From assembly GCA_047975205.1 (NCBI GenBank), contig JBKEDC010000018.1, forward strand, positions 19,038 through 83,037: a stretch of 64,000 nt of DNA. The letters are read 5' to 3'. How positions within the stretch are numbered: position 1 is the first letter of the stretch; each line of letters begins with the position of its first letter. Positions 52,329 to 61,237 of the stretch are shown piece by piece. Both the position numbers and the translations under genes were made by a program. The notes beneath the pieces were generated by a model. The model saw only the letters and a list, made by a program, of their open reading frames with translations, had not been told where the DNA came from and did no database searches. This DNA is from JBKEDC01 sp047975205. GTDB lineage: Bacteria; Bacteroidota; Bacteroidia; Bacteroidales; Prolixibacteraceae.

Positions 52329-53804
52329 CTAATAAGCGATAGCAAATAAAACACGTTGCTTAGAAGGTTTTTTTGTATAAATGCATTTACCTTCTTCTTT
52401 CTCACCTTCAAAAGGAATACAACGGATGGTTGCTTTAGTTTCGTCTTTGATTTTTTGCTCGGTATCGGGTGTACCATCCCAATGAGCTAGTACGAATCCA
52501 CCCTTGTTCTTGAGAACCTCTTTAAATTCATCGTAAGTATCAACGACAGTAGTATGTTCGGTGCGGTAATCAAAAGCTTTTTGGAATATATTGGCTTGAA
52601 TTTCTTCAAGTAGATTTTCTATATATTCATCAATGTTATTAATGCTTTCGGTGCTTTTAGTAAGTGTGTCTCGGCGAGCGACTTCTATAGTTTCATTTTC
52701 AATGTCGCGAGGACCAATGCCTAAACGAATAGGGACACCTTTAAGCTCATATTCGGCAAATTTCCACCCGGGTTTCCTATTATCGGAGTTGTCATATTTT
52801 ACACTAATTCCTCGAGCTCGAAGTTTATTTATAATCACATTGACCTTAGCATTGATTATCTCGAGTTCTTCTTCCTTTCGATAAATAGGAACAATTACTA
52901 CTTGATAAGGGGCTAACTTTGGAGGAAGTACGAGACCATTATCATCGGAGTGAGCCATAATTAACGCTCCCATTAAGCGAGTGGAGACACCCCAACTTGT
53001 AGCCCAAACGTGCTCCTCTTTACCCTCTTTATTAGCAAATTTAACATCGAATGCTTTGGCAAAGTTCTGACCGAGAAAATGTGAAGTTCCGGATTGTAGA
53101 GCCTTTCCATCTTGCATTAATGCTTCAATGGTATATGTCTCAATAGCACCCGCAAAGCGTTCATTTTCTGATTTTGCACCGCGAACAACGGGAACAGCCA
53201 TAAAGTTTTCTGCGAAATTGGCATATATGTTAACCATACGTTCCGTTTCCTCTAGCGCTTCTTTTTTTGTGGCATGAGCAGTGTGACCTTCTTGCCATAG
53301 AAACTCTGCTGTGCGTAGGAATAAACGAGTTCGCATTTCCCAGCGAACCACATTAGCCCATTGATTGCAAAGAATAGGAAGATCCCGATACGATTGAATC
53401 CAATTTTTATAGGTGTTCCAAATAATAGTTTCAGAAGTTGGTCGGACAATGAGTTCTTCTTCTAATTTCGCATTGGGATCAACAACAACACCATTTCCCT
53501 CAGGGTCATTCATTAATCTATAATGAGTAACAACTGCACATTCCTTAGCAAACCCTTCAACATGATCGGCCTCTTTGCTAAAAAAACTTTTGGGAATAAA
53601 GAGAGGGAAATAGGCATTCACATGACCAGATTCTTTAAACATGCGATCTAATTCTGATTGCATTCTTTCCCAAATTGCGTATCCGTATGGTTTAATTACC
53701 ATGCATCCACGAACTGCAGAGTTTTCTGCGAGGTCGGCTTTTAAAACAAGCTCATTATACCACTGGGAATAATTTTCCTTACGAGGAGTTAATTCTTTCG
53801 CCAT
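52329..53804 (-). CDS. proS: Prolyl-tRNA synthetase (archaeal/eukaryotic-like, compact type)
   Basis: This 491-residue class II synthetase charges tRNA-Pro. The short form without the editing insertion domain and with a C-terminal extension is seen (MAKELTPRKENYSQWYNELV start). Class II motifs are IWERMQSELDRMF (motif 1), RPTSETIIW with WEMRTRLFLRTAEFLWQEGH (motif 2 region), and GWKFAEYELKGVPIRLGIGP in the anticodon-binding domain. The start is ATG 53804, since the longer frame adds 19 residues that do not fit. It stands alone on the minus strand. I found no good -7 box upstream. Confidence 0.95.
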   Translation of the reverse strand: MAKELTPRKENYSQWYNELVLKADLAENSAVRGCMVIKPYGYAIWERMQSELDRMFKESGHVNAYFPLFIPKSFFSKEADHVEGFAKECAVVTHYRLMNDPEGNGVVVDPNAKLEEELIVRPTSETIIWNTYKNWIQSYRDLPILCNQWANVVRWEMRTRLFLRTAEFLWQEGHTAHATKKEALEETERMVNIYANFAENFMAVPVVRGAKSENERFAGAIETYTIEALMQDGKALQSGTSHFLGQNFAKAFDVKFANKEGKEEHVWATSWGVSTRLMGALIMAHSDDNGLVLPPKLAPYQVVIVPIYRKEEELEIINAKVNVIINKLRARGISVKYDNSDNRKPGWKFAEYELKGVPIRLGIGPRDIENETIEVARRDTLTKSTESINNIDEYIENLLEEIQANIFQKAFDYRTEHTTVVDTYDEFKEVLKNKGGFVLAHWDGTPDTEQKIKDETKATIRCIPFEGEKEEGKCIYTKKPSKQRVLFAIAY

Positions 53805-53821
53805 TTTGTCGAGTTTGGAAT

Positions 53822-53829
53822 TATATTTG
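53822..53829 (+). promoter_or_regulatory. Possible -7 box of the low-complexity lipoprotein gene
   Basis: TATATTTG fits TAnnTTTG, 73 bases before the ATG at 53903. It has no matching -33 element. Confidence 0.35.
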
Positions 53830-53888
53830 CTTTTTGTTTCTTTGTAATAATTATAGTGCAAAGAAAGTAAATTTATTCCGATTAGATA

Positions 53889-53895
53889 AAGGAGG
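53889..53895 (+). promoter_or_regulatory. Strong Shine-Dalgarno sequence (unusual here)
   Basis: AAGGAGG with seven bases to the ATG at 53903 is a full canonical ribosome binding site. Almost no other gene in the window has one, in keeping with Bacteroidetes practice. It also decides the start codon of this gene. Confidence 0.7.
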
Positions 53896-53902
53896 ACAGG
53901 TT

Positions 53903-55105
53903 ATGTACAAAAGAATAACAATCATCTCAGTTTTGGCTATCGCAATTTCAGCGTGTAGCAGTAGCAGTGAGTTAACAAGTAAGTATGATGACATTTATTA
54001 TTCCCCTCAGGATGATATTCCTCAGGTGGAAGCACACCATACGATAAAAAATAATTCTACTAGCCCTCAGCTAGAACAAGTGTTGAGTCGAGACTCGGTA
54101 CTTCAGGCGCAGCATGGTACCGGTGTAGCCTCGTATGATATGTCGAATATGCAGCTAATGCAATCAGATACTACTGCTAACGATAATAGCTCGTATGTAG
54201 TGAATAATTACTTTGCTAATGATGATATGAGTTATTCTGATAGGATAGATAGATTCTACAGAGGATATTACGATCCTTTTTGGTACGATGATTTTTACTA
54301 CGATCCTTATTGGAGTATGGGTTATTACCCATGGTATGGAGCCGGATTTGGATGGGGGCTTGGCTTTGGTTTCGGATGGGGATTATCTTGGAATTGGGGA
54401 TATGGTCCGAATTGGGGATGGGGAGGTGGTTATTACTCAGGAGGTATGGGTAATGTGACTTACGCTCCTCGCAGATCCTCATACGGGATTACGTCTCGTT
54501 CAAATTACACTAGCCGTTCAGCTAACGCATATAGCTCAAGAAATGGTAGATTGAATAGCTCATCGAGAACAAATACGAATAGAATGGCTACGGCTCAACG
54601 CACATCTACTTCTTCTCGTACGACAAATTCGCATAGAGCGACTATTCTGGACACAAGAAATAATTCAACTAGAATTGGAGCTTCAACAACTCGTTCCGGG
54701 GCTTCGACAATAAACGCAGCAAATGGAATTAATCGTACAAATATTAATAGAACAGGAGCAACGAACGTACGATCTTCTAATACAGCGCGTACTTACACTC
54801 CAAGTTATACTCAAACAAGAACTATAAATAGAGCTAGTTATAATAATTCGGGACGAGGATCAAATGGTCGTCTGGGTTCATCAAACTCAAATTATAGAAC
54901 TAATTTTACAAAAGGAGCAACGTATAACAGAGCTTCTTCCGGTTCGCGTTTTAATCAATCTTATAACAGAACTACTCCGGTATATAGAACAAATTCTAAC
55001 AGATCAACATTTAGATCGACAAGTATGCCTTCTCGTTCTTCGATGGGAAGTTTTGGAGGCGGAAGTAGAAGCTTTGGCGGTGGAGCTAGAGGAGGACGCC
55101 GTTAA
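53903..55105 (+). CDS. Low-complexity lipoprotein (aromatic/Gly core, Ser/Arg/Asn tail)
   Basis: This is a 400-residue lipoprotein with signal IISVLAIAISAC (lipidated C18). Residues 118-178 are extremely rich in Tyr, Trp, Phe and Gly (YYDPFWYDDFYYDPYW, then GWG-type repeats). Residues 187-400 are an unstructured basic region dominated by Ser, Arg, Thr and Asn, ending in Gly/Arg. As I recall, similar Bacteroides proteins are carried in databases as a vitellogenin II precursor, which has no functional value. A canonical ribosome binding site suggests high expression. It precedes an OmpP1/FadL-type porin by 44 bases and may be its envelope partner; the function is unknown. Confidence 0.8.
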   Translation: MYKRITIISVLAIAISACSSSSELTSKYDDIYYSPQDDIPQVEAHHTIKNNSTSPQLEQVLSRDSVLQAQHGTGVASYDMSNMQLMQSDTTANDNSSYVVNNYFANDDMSYSDRIDRFYRGYYDPFWYDDFYYDPYWSMGYYPWYGAGFGWGLGFGFGWGLSWNWGYGPNWGWGGGYYSGGMGNVTYAPRRSSYGITSRSNYTSRSANAYSSRNGRLNSSSRTNTNRMATAQRTSTSSRTTNSHRATILDTRNNSTRIGASTTRSGASTINAANGINRTNINRTGATNVRSSNTARTYTPSYTQTRTINRASYNNSGRGSNGRLGSSNSNYRTNFTKGATYNRASSGSRFNQSYNRTTPVYRTNSNRSTFRSTSMPSRSSMGSFGGGSRSFGGGARGGRR

Positions 55106-55149
55106 TCAAACTAGATAAAAGATTAGTTTATCAATGAAAGATTTAAATT

Positions 55150-56721
55150 ATGATTAAAAAAATATTTTTATCAGTGGGACTATGTTCGTTGGCTGTATTG
55201 GGATTCTCTCAAAATATGGTTGATGCTTATCGGTTGAGCAACGTTCATATGCAAGGTACTGCTCGTGCAACAGCCATGGGTAATGCCTTTGGAGCTTTAG
55301 GTGGAGATTTTACTTCTGCAAGTATAAATCCGGCAGGAATCGGTATGTATATGTCGGATGAATTGGAAATGACTATGCAGGTTGGCAATTATAAAAATCA
55401 GGCCTCCTATTTAGGGTCAAATACCGATGCTTCAAACAATAACTTCAGCATACCGAACTTAGGATATGTGGTTAGCTTGAAAACAGATCCTCGTAAAAAT
55501 AGTTCCTTAGTGAGTGTGAATTTAGGTATTGGTTACAATCGTATGAGTAACTTCAATACGAATACTGTTATTAGGGGAAATGGAGCTACTTCTTCTATGC
55601 TTGATCAATTTGTAGAAAATGCAACCACAGGATACGCTAGTGATTTTTATGAAGGAGTAGCGGCTGGTGCAGGAGCTATTTATCAATATGCAGATCCTGA
55701 AACAGGTGATTACACAGGTCCCTATTATCATGATATGCAGAAGGTTCAAGATGGATACCCTTCAGAGAATTTTGCTCATGATCAGAAAAAAACAATTTAC
55801 CAATCAGGTAGCTTAGATGAATACATATTTTCATTAGCATTTAATTTTAATCATAAACTCTATTTTGGAGCTACCTTTGGTATACAAAATGTAAATTTTG
55901 AAGAAAGTTCAACCATGTATGAAGGAAATGTAGATTATGAAGGACATAGAGAATCGGGTGAGTACAATAGTTATTTAAATGAATATGGTTTTAACCAATA
56001 CCTTGAAACTTGGGGAACAGGATTAAATGCTAAGTTTGGATTAATATACAAGCCAATAAAACAGTTGAGATTGGGATTAGCTGTACATACTCCGACTTAC
56101 TATAGGTTGCACGATAGCTATAGCACCTACATGTATAATGATTATGATTTGGCAAATACATCGGGAGGATATAATAATTACACAGATGAGGCTTATTCTG
56201 ATAGCTACGGAGCATATGATTATCAGATAAATTCACCAATGAAAGCTATACTTAGTGCCGCTTATGTAATTGGTAAGAGGGCATCGATTAGCGTAGATTA
56301 TGAATATTTGAACTATGATAAAATGAAGCTTAAAAATGGGGGAGACGGCTATAACTTCGATTACGAAAACACCGATGTGCAAAACACATTTAAATCAGTC
56401 GGGAACTTGCATGTGGGAGGAGAATATCGAGTGACAAATGCTTTGAGTCTTCGCGGAGGATATGAATATTTGGAAAGCCCGTATGAGACTAATGGATGGC
56501 AAGGAGCAACGCAAACATATTCGGCAGGGATTGGTTATCGATTCGGTAGGTATTACATAGATGCTGCATATAAACATATAGGCACTTCAAGTAAATTGCA
56601 ATTATATGATATGCCGCTAGGAGTTGTTAATAAAGGGTATGATGAAGTAGTTACCTCGCCTATTGCAAAGATGAATTATAAAAGAAATCTTTACACAGTT
56701 ACGTTGGGAATGAGATTTTAA
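55150..56721 (+). CDS. OmpP1/FadL-family outer-membrane transport protein
   Basis: This is a 523-residue beta-barrel protein with a signal peptide (FLSVGLCSLAVLGFS) and the family N-terminus GTARATAMGNAFGALGGDFTS followed by SINPAGIGMY, the plug region of FadL-type channels. The rest alternates short hydrophobic strands and Tyr/Asn/Gly-rich loops and ends in a strand with a terminal phenylalanine (YTVTLGMRF), the usual outer-membrane insertion signal. Relatives carry hydrophobic compounds; in Bacteroides the family is often labelled hemin receptor without proof. It is probably co-transcribed with the preceding lipoprotein gene and ends at a strong terminator. Confidence 0.88.
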   Translation: MIKKIFLSVGLCSLAVLGFSQNMVDAYRLSNVHMQGTARATAMGNAFGALGGDFTSASINPAGIGMYMSDELEMTMQVGNYKNQASYLGSNTDASNNNFSIPNLGYVVSLKTDPRKNSSLVSVNLGIGYNRMSNFNTNTVIRGNGATSSMLDQFVENATTGYASDFYEGVAAGAGAIYQYADPETGDYTGPYYHDMQKVQDGYPSENFAHDQKKTIYQSGSLDEYIFSLAFNFNHKLYFGATFGIQNVNFEESSTMYEGNVDYEGHRESGEYNSYLNEYGFNQYLETWGTGLNAKFGLIYKPIKQLRLGLAVHTPTYYRLHDSYSTYMYNDYDLANTSGGYNNYTDEAYSDSYGAYDYQINSPMKAILSAAYVIGKRASISVDYEYLNYDKMKLKNGGDGYNFDYENTDVQNTFKSVGNLHVGGEYRVTNALSLRGGYEYLESPYETNGWQGATQTYSAGIGYRFGRYYIDAAYKHIGTSSKLQLYDMPLGVVNKGYDEVVTSPIAKMNYKRNLYTVTLGMRF

Positions 56722-56737
56722 GATATTTAGGATATAT

Positions 56738-56786
56738 AAAGAGAGCGAGCAAGGGTATTTTTATTTACTTTGCTCGCTCTTTTTAT
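56738..56786 (+). terminator. Terminator after the OmpP1/FadL gene
   Basis: AGAGCGAGCAA pairs with TTGCTCGCTCT (11 bp, 17-base loop), followed by a T-run. Confidence 0.8.
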
Positions 56787-56798
56787 ATCTATTTATAC

Positions 56799-57716
56799 AT
56801 GAGTGATAATCATAAAGGTATTGCATATGCCTTAGTAACCCTAACATTTTGGGGATTTTTGCCTATTTTTTTAAAAGTAGCAGTCAGTGAGGTTAGCCCT
56901 CAAACCATTGTTTGGTTTCGGTTTTGTTCGGCATTCATAATGCTATTAATTTGGAACATCATTCAGCATCCGAAAGAACTTCAAGTGTTTATAAAACCGC
57001 CATTAGCCTTATTAATAGCTTCTGCTTGTTTGGCATGGAATTATTTTGGATTTATGCAGGCTGTTAATTATACATCACCAAGTAATGCACAGCTTGTTAT
57101 GCAGGTTGGACCTGTTTTATTGGCATTAGCCGGAGTAGTTTTGTTCAAAGAACAGCTTAAAAAGATACAAATGTCCGGCTTCATCGTAGCCATGATTGGT
57201 TTTGTATTATTTTATCAACAACAAGTAAGTTTAGCTTCGATTAATAAGGAGAACTACAATATTGGAGTACTTTTTGCCGTAAGTGGTTTGACAACATGGG
57301 CAATTTATGCCGTTTTGCAAAAAAAGCTTGTATTACGATATAACACAAGGGCTTTAAATACATTTATATTTGCCTTTGCTACAATAGTTTATTTACCGTT
57401 CGTAGAATTTAGTGATTTCATAGGACTTACATTTGGAGATTGGCTTTTGCTATTATTTTTGGGTTTAAATACGCTTGTTGCATATGGATGCTTATCTCAA
57501 GCTTTGAAATATACACAAGCAAATAAGGTGAGTGTTATCTTATTATTAAACCCAATTATAACCTTTGCAGCCATGAGCATTTTGAGCTTTCTTGATGTGA
57601 AGTGGATTGCCAAAGAAGAATTTACACCATTATCTATTCTTAGTGCAATATTGGTACTTACAGGAGCTATACTCGTTATTAGAAAGCCTAAAATGGATAA
57701 CCAATTGCAAAATTAA
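56799..57716 (+). CDS. EamA/DMT family transporter
   Basis: This is a 305-residue inner-membrane protein with ten hydrophobic helices in two EamA halves (about 5-135 and 150-295). The first half has FWGFLPIFLKVAVSEVSPQT and SPSNAQLVMQVGPVLLALAG, which resemble the RarD/YdcZ-type drug/metabolite transporters. The substrate is unknown; members export amino acids, nucleotides or sugars. The last 29 bases overlap the 3' end of the convergent tamL gene. The start is 13 bases after the preceding terminator, and no -7 box is evident. Confidence 0.88.
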   Translation: MSDNHKGIAYALVTLTFWGFLPIFLKVAVSEVSPQTIVWFRFCSAFIMLLIWNIIQHPKELQVFIKPPLALLIASACLAWNYFGFMQAVNYTSPSNAQLVMQVGPVLLALAGVVLFKEQLKKIQMSGFIVAMIGFVLFYQQQVSLASINKENYNIGVLFAVSGLTTWAIYAVLQKKLVLRYNTRALNTFIFAFATIVYLPFVEFSDFIGLTFGDWLLLLFLGLNTLVAYGCLSQALKYTQANKVSVILLLNPIITFAAMSILSFLDVKWIAKEEFTPLSILSAILVLTGAILVIRKPKMDNQLQN

Positions 57717-60027
57717 GATTGAAGCAATCTTTGGTGATAGGGTAGTTGCCTATAATAAACCGATTCCCTTCGGGCAAAGAAGGATCTACTAACTTCATTC
57801 CCAAATCCAGTCTAAATAAAAAATAGGTGAAATCGAAACGAATACCCACACCTGTACCTAGGGCAATCTGTTTGTAAAACTCATTAATCTTAAATTGAGC
57901 ACCATCACGGTTATCTTTATCATTAATAGCCCATATATTACCCGCATCGAAAAAGAATGCTCCTTCCATGAACTTAATCATCTTAAAACGATATTCTAGG
58001 TTTGCTTCTAGTTTAATATCTGCTGATTGATTAGGATATTCATTGGCTCCGGCAGTATAACTGCCCGGGCCCAAAGTTCTGACCTGCCAAGCTCGAATAC
58101 TGTTTGCTCCACCACTGAAATATCGTTTTTCAAAAGGTGTAACATCAAAGTTACCATAGGGTAGAACAACTCCAATAAATCCTCGGGTTACTATCGAGTT
58201 GTATTTGTCGATTTTATACCCATATCTAAAATCTACATCTCCTTTGAGATATTGAGCGAATCGAATATTATTTATACGATAATACTGTTCTGCTTCTCCA
58301 GTTTCGCTGTCAACATCAGTATACTTATTCCATTTGTGACTAAGATTCGCTATAGCTGAAAGTATATTTCCCGCAGATTCTATTGACCATCTTAGATAGT
58401 GATAGCTATGGGCATCGGTACGTTTGGGCTTATTGACAGATGAAAAGTTCATTGCCATAATGAAGTGATCAGTATAACTACTTTTGATGTATAAATCTTG
58501 AATAGAGTTGATAAAATCCTCGTTGTATTTTTGCATGTTAACGAGGTTTAGATCTAAGATATTTAATGTGTTTGTTCTAGATTCCCTGCTTTTCCATTGA
58601 TACCCAAACTGAAAGGTTGTGATATCACGAGTGTAATCAGGTCTATTTTGGAAGTTATAACCGGCGGTAAATATAGTTTGAGGAACACTGTAGGCATACA
58701 TCTTTGAGAAGCGAAACGGACTAAGTAATTTAGGTACACTTACTGAAGCTTCAATACCATATTCTTTTGTGTTGAAATCCGTTAACTCATTAGATATTAG
58801 AGTTTGCTGCCTTTCTCCGGCTATTCGTAGATTCAGATTTAACATCTCACCCCCTTTGAATAAGTTTCGATGTTTATAATTAAAATTACCGGCAAGTCCT
58901 AAGTTTCCTGATGAGTTTGTACCTTCAAGTTCAATCGAGAACCCCTGCCTATTCATGGGAGAAAGATTAATAACACAGTCTAATCGCCCGATGGAATCAA
59001 GTTTAGACTGTTTATCTTCCGTAAAATTAATATCTGCAATCTTAAACTGTTGCACGGAATTTAAAAAGCGTAATGTTTTAGATACATTGTTTAAGCAATA
59101 ATACACACTGTCTATAATGTGATTGGTGTTAATCAATAAATTGGGCTTATAATGCAACTTTTTGTGATATATAAAATTGTAATTGTCTATAGAGCTAGTA
59201 TCAGGTTTTTGCTTAGGATTATGCCTGAAATTAGAAATACTAGGAGCAAAATTGGTATTGTAAGTGTAACTTTGAACAGTATATTTCTTATGAGGAACAA
59301 TAGAATCTACTTTCTGTTGTAAATCATTATCTGTAATTATAAGGCTTAAATCTACCCATCGCCCGGCTAAGTTAGAATCAGCTTTGAATACGATATGTTC
59401 CGGTGTAAAAGCATAATAACCATTGTTTTTCATGAGCGTGCTAATTCTATTCCGCTCTTTGTTTAATACATCGATATCGAATATATCACCTTTGTGAACC
59501 AGTTCTTTATCTTTGCCGTTAAATATAACAGGCTCTATCTTTTTGTCTGCTATCTGATGCTCATAGTTTCTGATGCGATAAGGACTTCCCGTTTTAATAT
59601 TAAAATCGACTTCAACCTTTCGTTTCTTCAAATTAAAAATGGTAGTGTCGGTAATTGTAGCATCATAATAACCTTTATTATCTAGAAAAATATACAGATT
59701 GTCAATAGAACGTTTGGTTTGATATTCGTCGTAAATAGACGGAGCTTCGCCTATCCGTTTTAGCCACCCATTTTCTTTTTTCTTTCGGGAAAGGTTATAC
59801 ATGCCCAAATGAAACTTGAAAAGTCCTAATATTCGGAGATTCTCTTTCTGATTTATCTGACCATAGATTTTATCCTTATCTACAGACTTATTGTCAATAT
59901 TAACATTAACCTTATCGATAAGGAATTTATCCTTAGGAACATACCTAGTTTGCGAACAAGCCATGAGCAATAAAATCAAACAAGTCGATAAAATGAGCTT
60001 GGAATATTGAAAGTTGGACTTATACAT
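57688..60027 (-). CDS. tamL: TamL-type lipoprotein of the BamA/TamA outer-membrane family
   Basis: This is a 779-residue Omp85-family protein. Unlike proteobacterial TamA it starts with a lipoprotein signal (STCLILLLMAC, lipidated C24) and the RYVPKDKFLI motif seen in Bacteroidetes TamL. POTRA domains occupy about residues 30-350 (LYIFLDNKGYYDATI, RNRISTLMKNNGYYAF). The C-terminal barrel begins around 370 and has the Omp85 signatures YFSGGANSIRAWQVR and GTGVGIRFDFTYFLFRLDLG. With an inner-membrane TamB it should help assemble outer-membrane components. No tamB is in the window. The gene name rests on this lipoprotein architecture. Confidence 0.88.
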   Translation of the reverse strand: MYKSNFQYSKLILSTCLILLLMACSQTRYVPKDKFLIDKVNVNIDNKSVDKDKIYGQINQKENLRILGLFKFHLGMYNLSRKKKENGWLKRIGEAPSIYDEYQTKRSIDNLYIFLDNKGYYDATITDTTIFNLKKRKVEVDFNIKTGSPYRIRNYEHQIADKKIEPVIFNGKDKELVHKGDIFDIDVLNKERNRISTLMKNNGYYAFTPEHIVFKADSNLAGRWVDLSLIITDNDLQQKVDSIVPHKKYTVQSYTYNTNFAPSISNFRHNPKQKPDTSSIDNYNFIYHKKLHYKPNLLINTNHIIDSVYYCLNNVSKTLRFLNSVQQFKIADINFTEDKQSKLDSIGRLDCVINLSPMNRQGFSIELEGTNSSGNLGLAGNFNYKHRNLFKGGEMLNLNLRIAGERQQTLISNELTDFNTKEYGIEASVSVPKLLSPFRFSKMYAYSVPQTIFTAGYNFQNRPDYTRDITTFQFGYQWKSRESRTNTLNILDLNLVNMQKYNEDFINSIQDLYIKSSYTDHFIMAMNFSSVNKPKRTDAHSYHYLRWSIESAGNILSAIANLSHKWNKYTDVDSETGEAEQYYRINNIRFAQYLKGDVDFRYGYKIDKYNSIVTRGFIGVVLPYGNFDVTPFEKRYFSGGANSIRAWQVRTLGPGSYTAGANEYPNQSADIKLEANLEYRFKMIKFMEGAFFFDAGNIWAINDKDNRDGAQFKINEFYKQIALGTGVGIRFDFTYFLFRLDLGMKLVDPSLPEGNRFIIGNYPITKDCFNLNFAIGYPF

Positions 60028-60083
60028 TGAAATTTTACCCTTTAAGTAGAAATTGCTCTTATAGATTTAGTAGAACAATATTA

Positions 60084-60091
60084 CAAAAATA
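60084..60091 (-). promoter_or_regulatory. -7 promoter box of tamL
   Basis: Minus-strand TATTTTTG with TTGG at -33 spacing, 57 bases before the tamL ATG. Confidence 0.55.
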
Positions 60092-60219
60092 AAAATAGTT
60101 TGTTTGTAGCCCAAGCTATTAAAAATGAAAAATCATAAAACTACCACATGGAAATTTCATATTATTTATCTGATTATTATCAACTTATATGTTGTTGAGA
60201 TAATTTATGAACGGTAATA

Positions 60220-60252
60220 TTTGGAGCAGATAGCATAAAAAATATATTTTTG
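60220..60252 (+). promoter_or_regulatory. Promoter of the TrmH-type methyltransferase gene
   Basis: TTTG (60220-60223), 21 bases, then TATTTTTG (60245-60252). Transcription should begin near 60258, leaving a ~130-base leader. Confidence 0.5.
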
Positions 60253-60337
60253 GGCTATTCTGTCATGAATTATAGAAACAACTATAACTTTTGGCATCAA
60301 TTAGTAGGCAATAATGGGATAAATCAGATCATATTAC

Positions 60338-60361
60338 GGCTTTTCTCGGGGAGGAAAAGCC
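60338..60361 (+). promoter_or_regulatory. Hairpin in the 5' leader of the TrmH-type gene
   Basis: GGCTTTTC pairs with GAAAAGCC around an eight-base G-rich loop (TCGGGGAG), 26 bases before the ATG. No T-run follows, so a terminator is unlikely; it could be a cis-acting RNA element. Confidence 0.35.
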
Positions 60362-60387
60362 TACCACATAATAAATTTATGTTTTCC

Positions 60388-61152
60388 ATGATAAGTAAAA
60401 ACAAGATAAAATACATTCAGTCATTACACAGAAAGAAAATTCGAGACCAAGAATTATTGTTTTTGGTAGAAGGTGATAAGTTGGTTAAAGAAGCTTTCAA
60501 ATCAAATTTCAATGTAAAAACACTGTGTGCCAAGCCGGATTTTATTGCAGAAAATAGACTTTGCATACCAAAGTCAGTTGATTTAATTGAAGTTACAGCA
60601 GTGGAACTTAAAAAAATAAGCATTCTGCAGTCTCCACAACGAGCATTAGCCTTGGTTGAAATGCCTCAATTAGTTTCTTTCCAAGAGAAAATGCTTAGAG
60701 GGTTAAGCCTTGTTCTTGATGGGATTCAAGATCCGGGGAATTTGGGAACTATCATTCGATCTGCCGACTGGTTTGGGATTGAGAATATTTATTGTTCTTC
60801 GGACACGGTGGATTGTTATAATCCGAAAGTAATTCAAGCAACCATGGGAGCCATATTTCGAGTGCACATTCATTACTTGGGATTATCGGAATTATTGCAA
60901 AAAGCATTTGATGCTAATGTGCCTTCTTATGGAGCCTTTTTAGAAGGCAATTGCATATATGATACCAATATTTCAGATGATGCAATTTTGGTTATGGGTA
61001 ATGAAGGAAATGGTATTCGACCGGAAATAGAAAGCCATATAACCGAACGTATAAATATTCCTACCTATGCTTTGAGAGGAAGTGAATCGTTGAATGTGGG
61101 AATTGCCACATCAATATGTTTAGCTGAATTTCGGCGACGTACATATCGTTAA
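60388..61152 (+). CDS. TrmH/SpoU family RNA 2'-O-methyltransferase
   Basis: This is a 254-residue methyltransferase acting on ribose 2'-OH of rRNA or tRNA with SAM. An N-terminal substrate-binding domain (KYIQSLHRKKIRDQELLFLVEG) precedes the trefoil-knot SpoU domain with motif 1 LDGIQDPGNLGTIIRSADWF, motif 2 ILVMGNEGNGIRPEI and motif 3 IPTYALRGSESLNVGIATSI. The RNA target is not determinable. I start at ATG 60388 (MISKNKIK), the usual family start. The longest frame starts within the predicted promoter. Confidence 0.92.
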   Translation: MISKNKIKYIQSLHRKKIRDQELLFLVEGDKLVKEAFKSNFNVKTLCAKPDFIAENRLCIPKSVDLIEVTAVELKKISILQSPQRALALVEMPQLVSFQEKMLRGLSLVLDGIQDPGNLGTIIRSADWFGIENIYCSSDTVDCYNPKVIQATMGAIFRVHIHYLGLSELLQKAFDANVPSYGAFLEGNCIYDTNISDDAILVMGNEGNGIRPEIESHITERINIPTYALRGSESLNVGIATSICLAEFRRRTYR

Positions 61153-61167
61153 TTCTGATAAAAAGAC

Positions 61168-61175
61168 TATATTCG
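61168..61175 (+). promoter_or_regulatory. Possible variant -7 box of the polysaccharide export locus
   Basis: TATATTCG, one base off TAnnTTTG and identical to the candidate at 51726, lies 62 bases before the ATG at 61238. Confidence 0.3.
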
Positions 61176-61237
61176 TGGCAATTATCAAAGACTATTTCAA
61201 GCAATCAAAATATTAAAAAACAAATTTAATTTCTAAT

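Larger units (their letters stand above)
60028..60387. other. 360-bp divergent intergenic region and 5' leader
   Basis: It contains the tamL promoter, the promoter of the TrmH-type gene and a ~130-base leader with a strong hairpin at 60338-60361. The frame is open upstream of ATG 60388, but the added residues do not look like the family. Confidence 0.55.

Noticed and set aside
52199..52477. Minus-strand frame over the end of proS
   Set aside because: It is in a different frame from proS and spans the intergenic hairpin; no protein family features.
54864..55118. 84-codon plus-strand frame
   Set aside because: It is a shifted frame within the low-complexity lipoprotein tail, produced by its repetitive codons.
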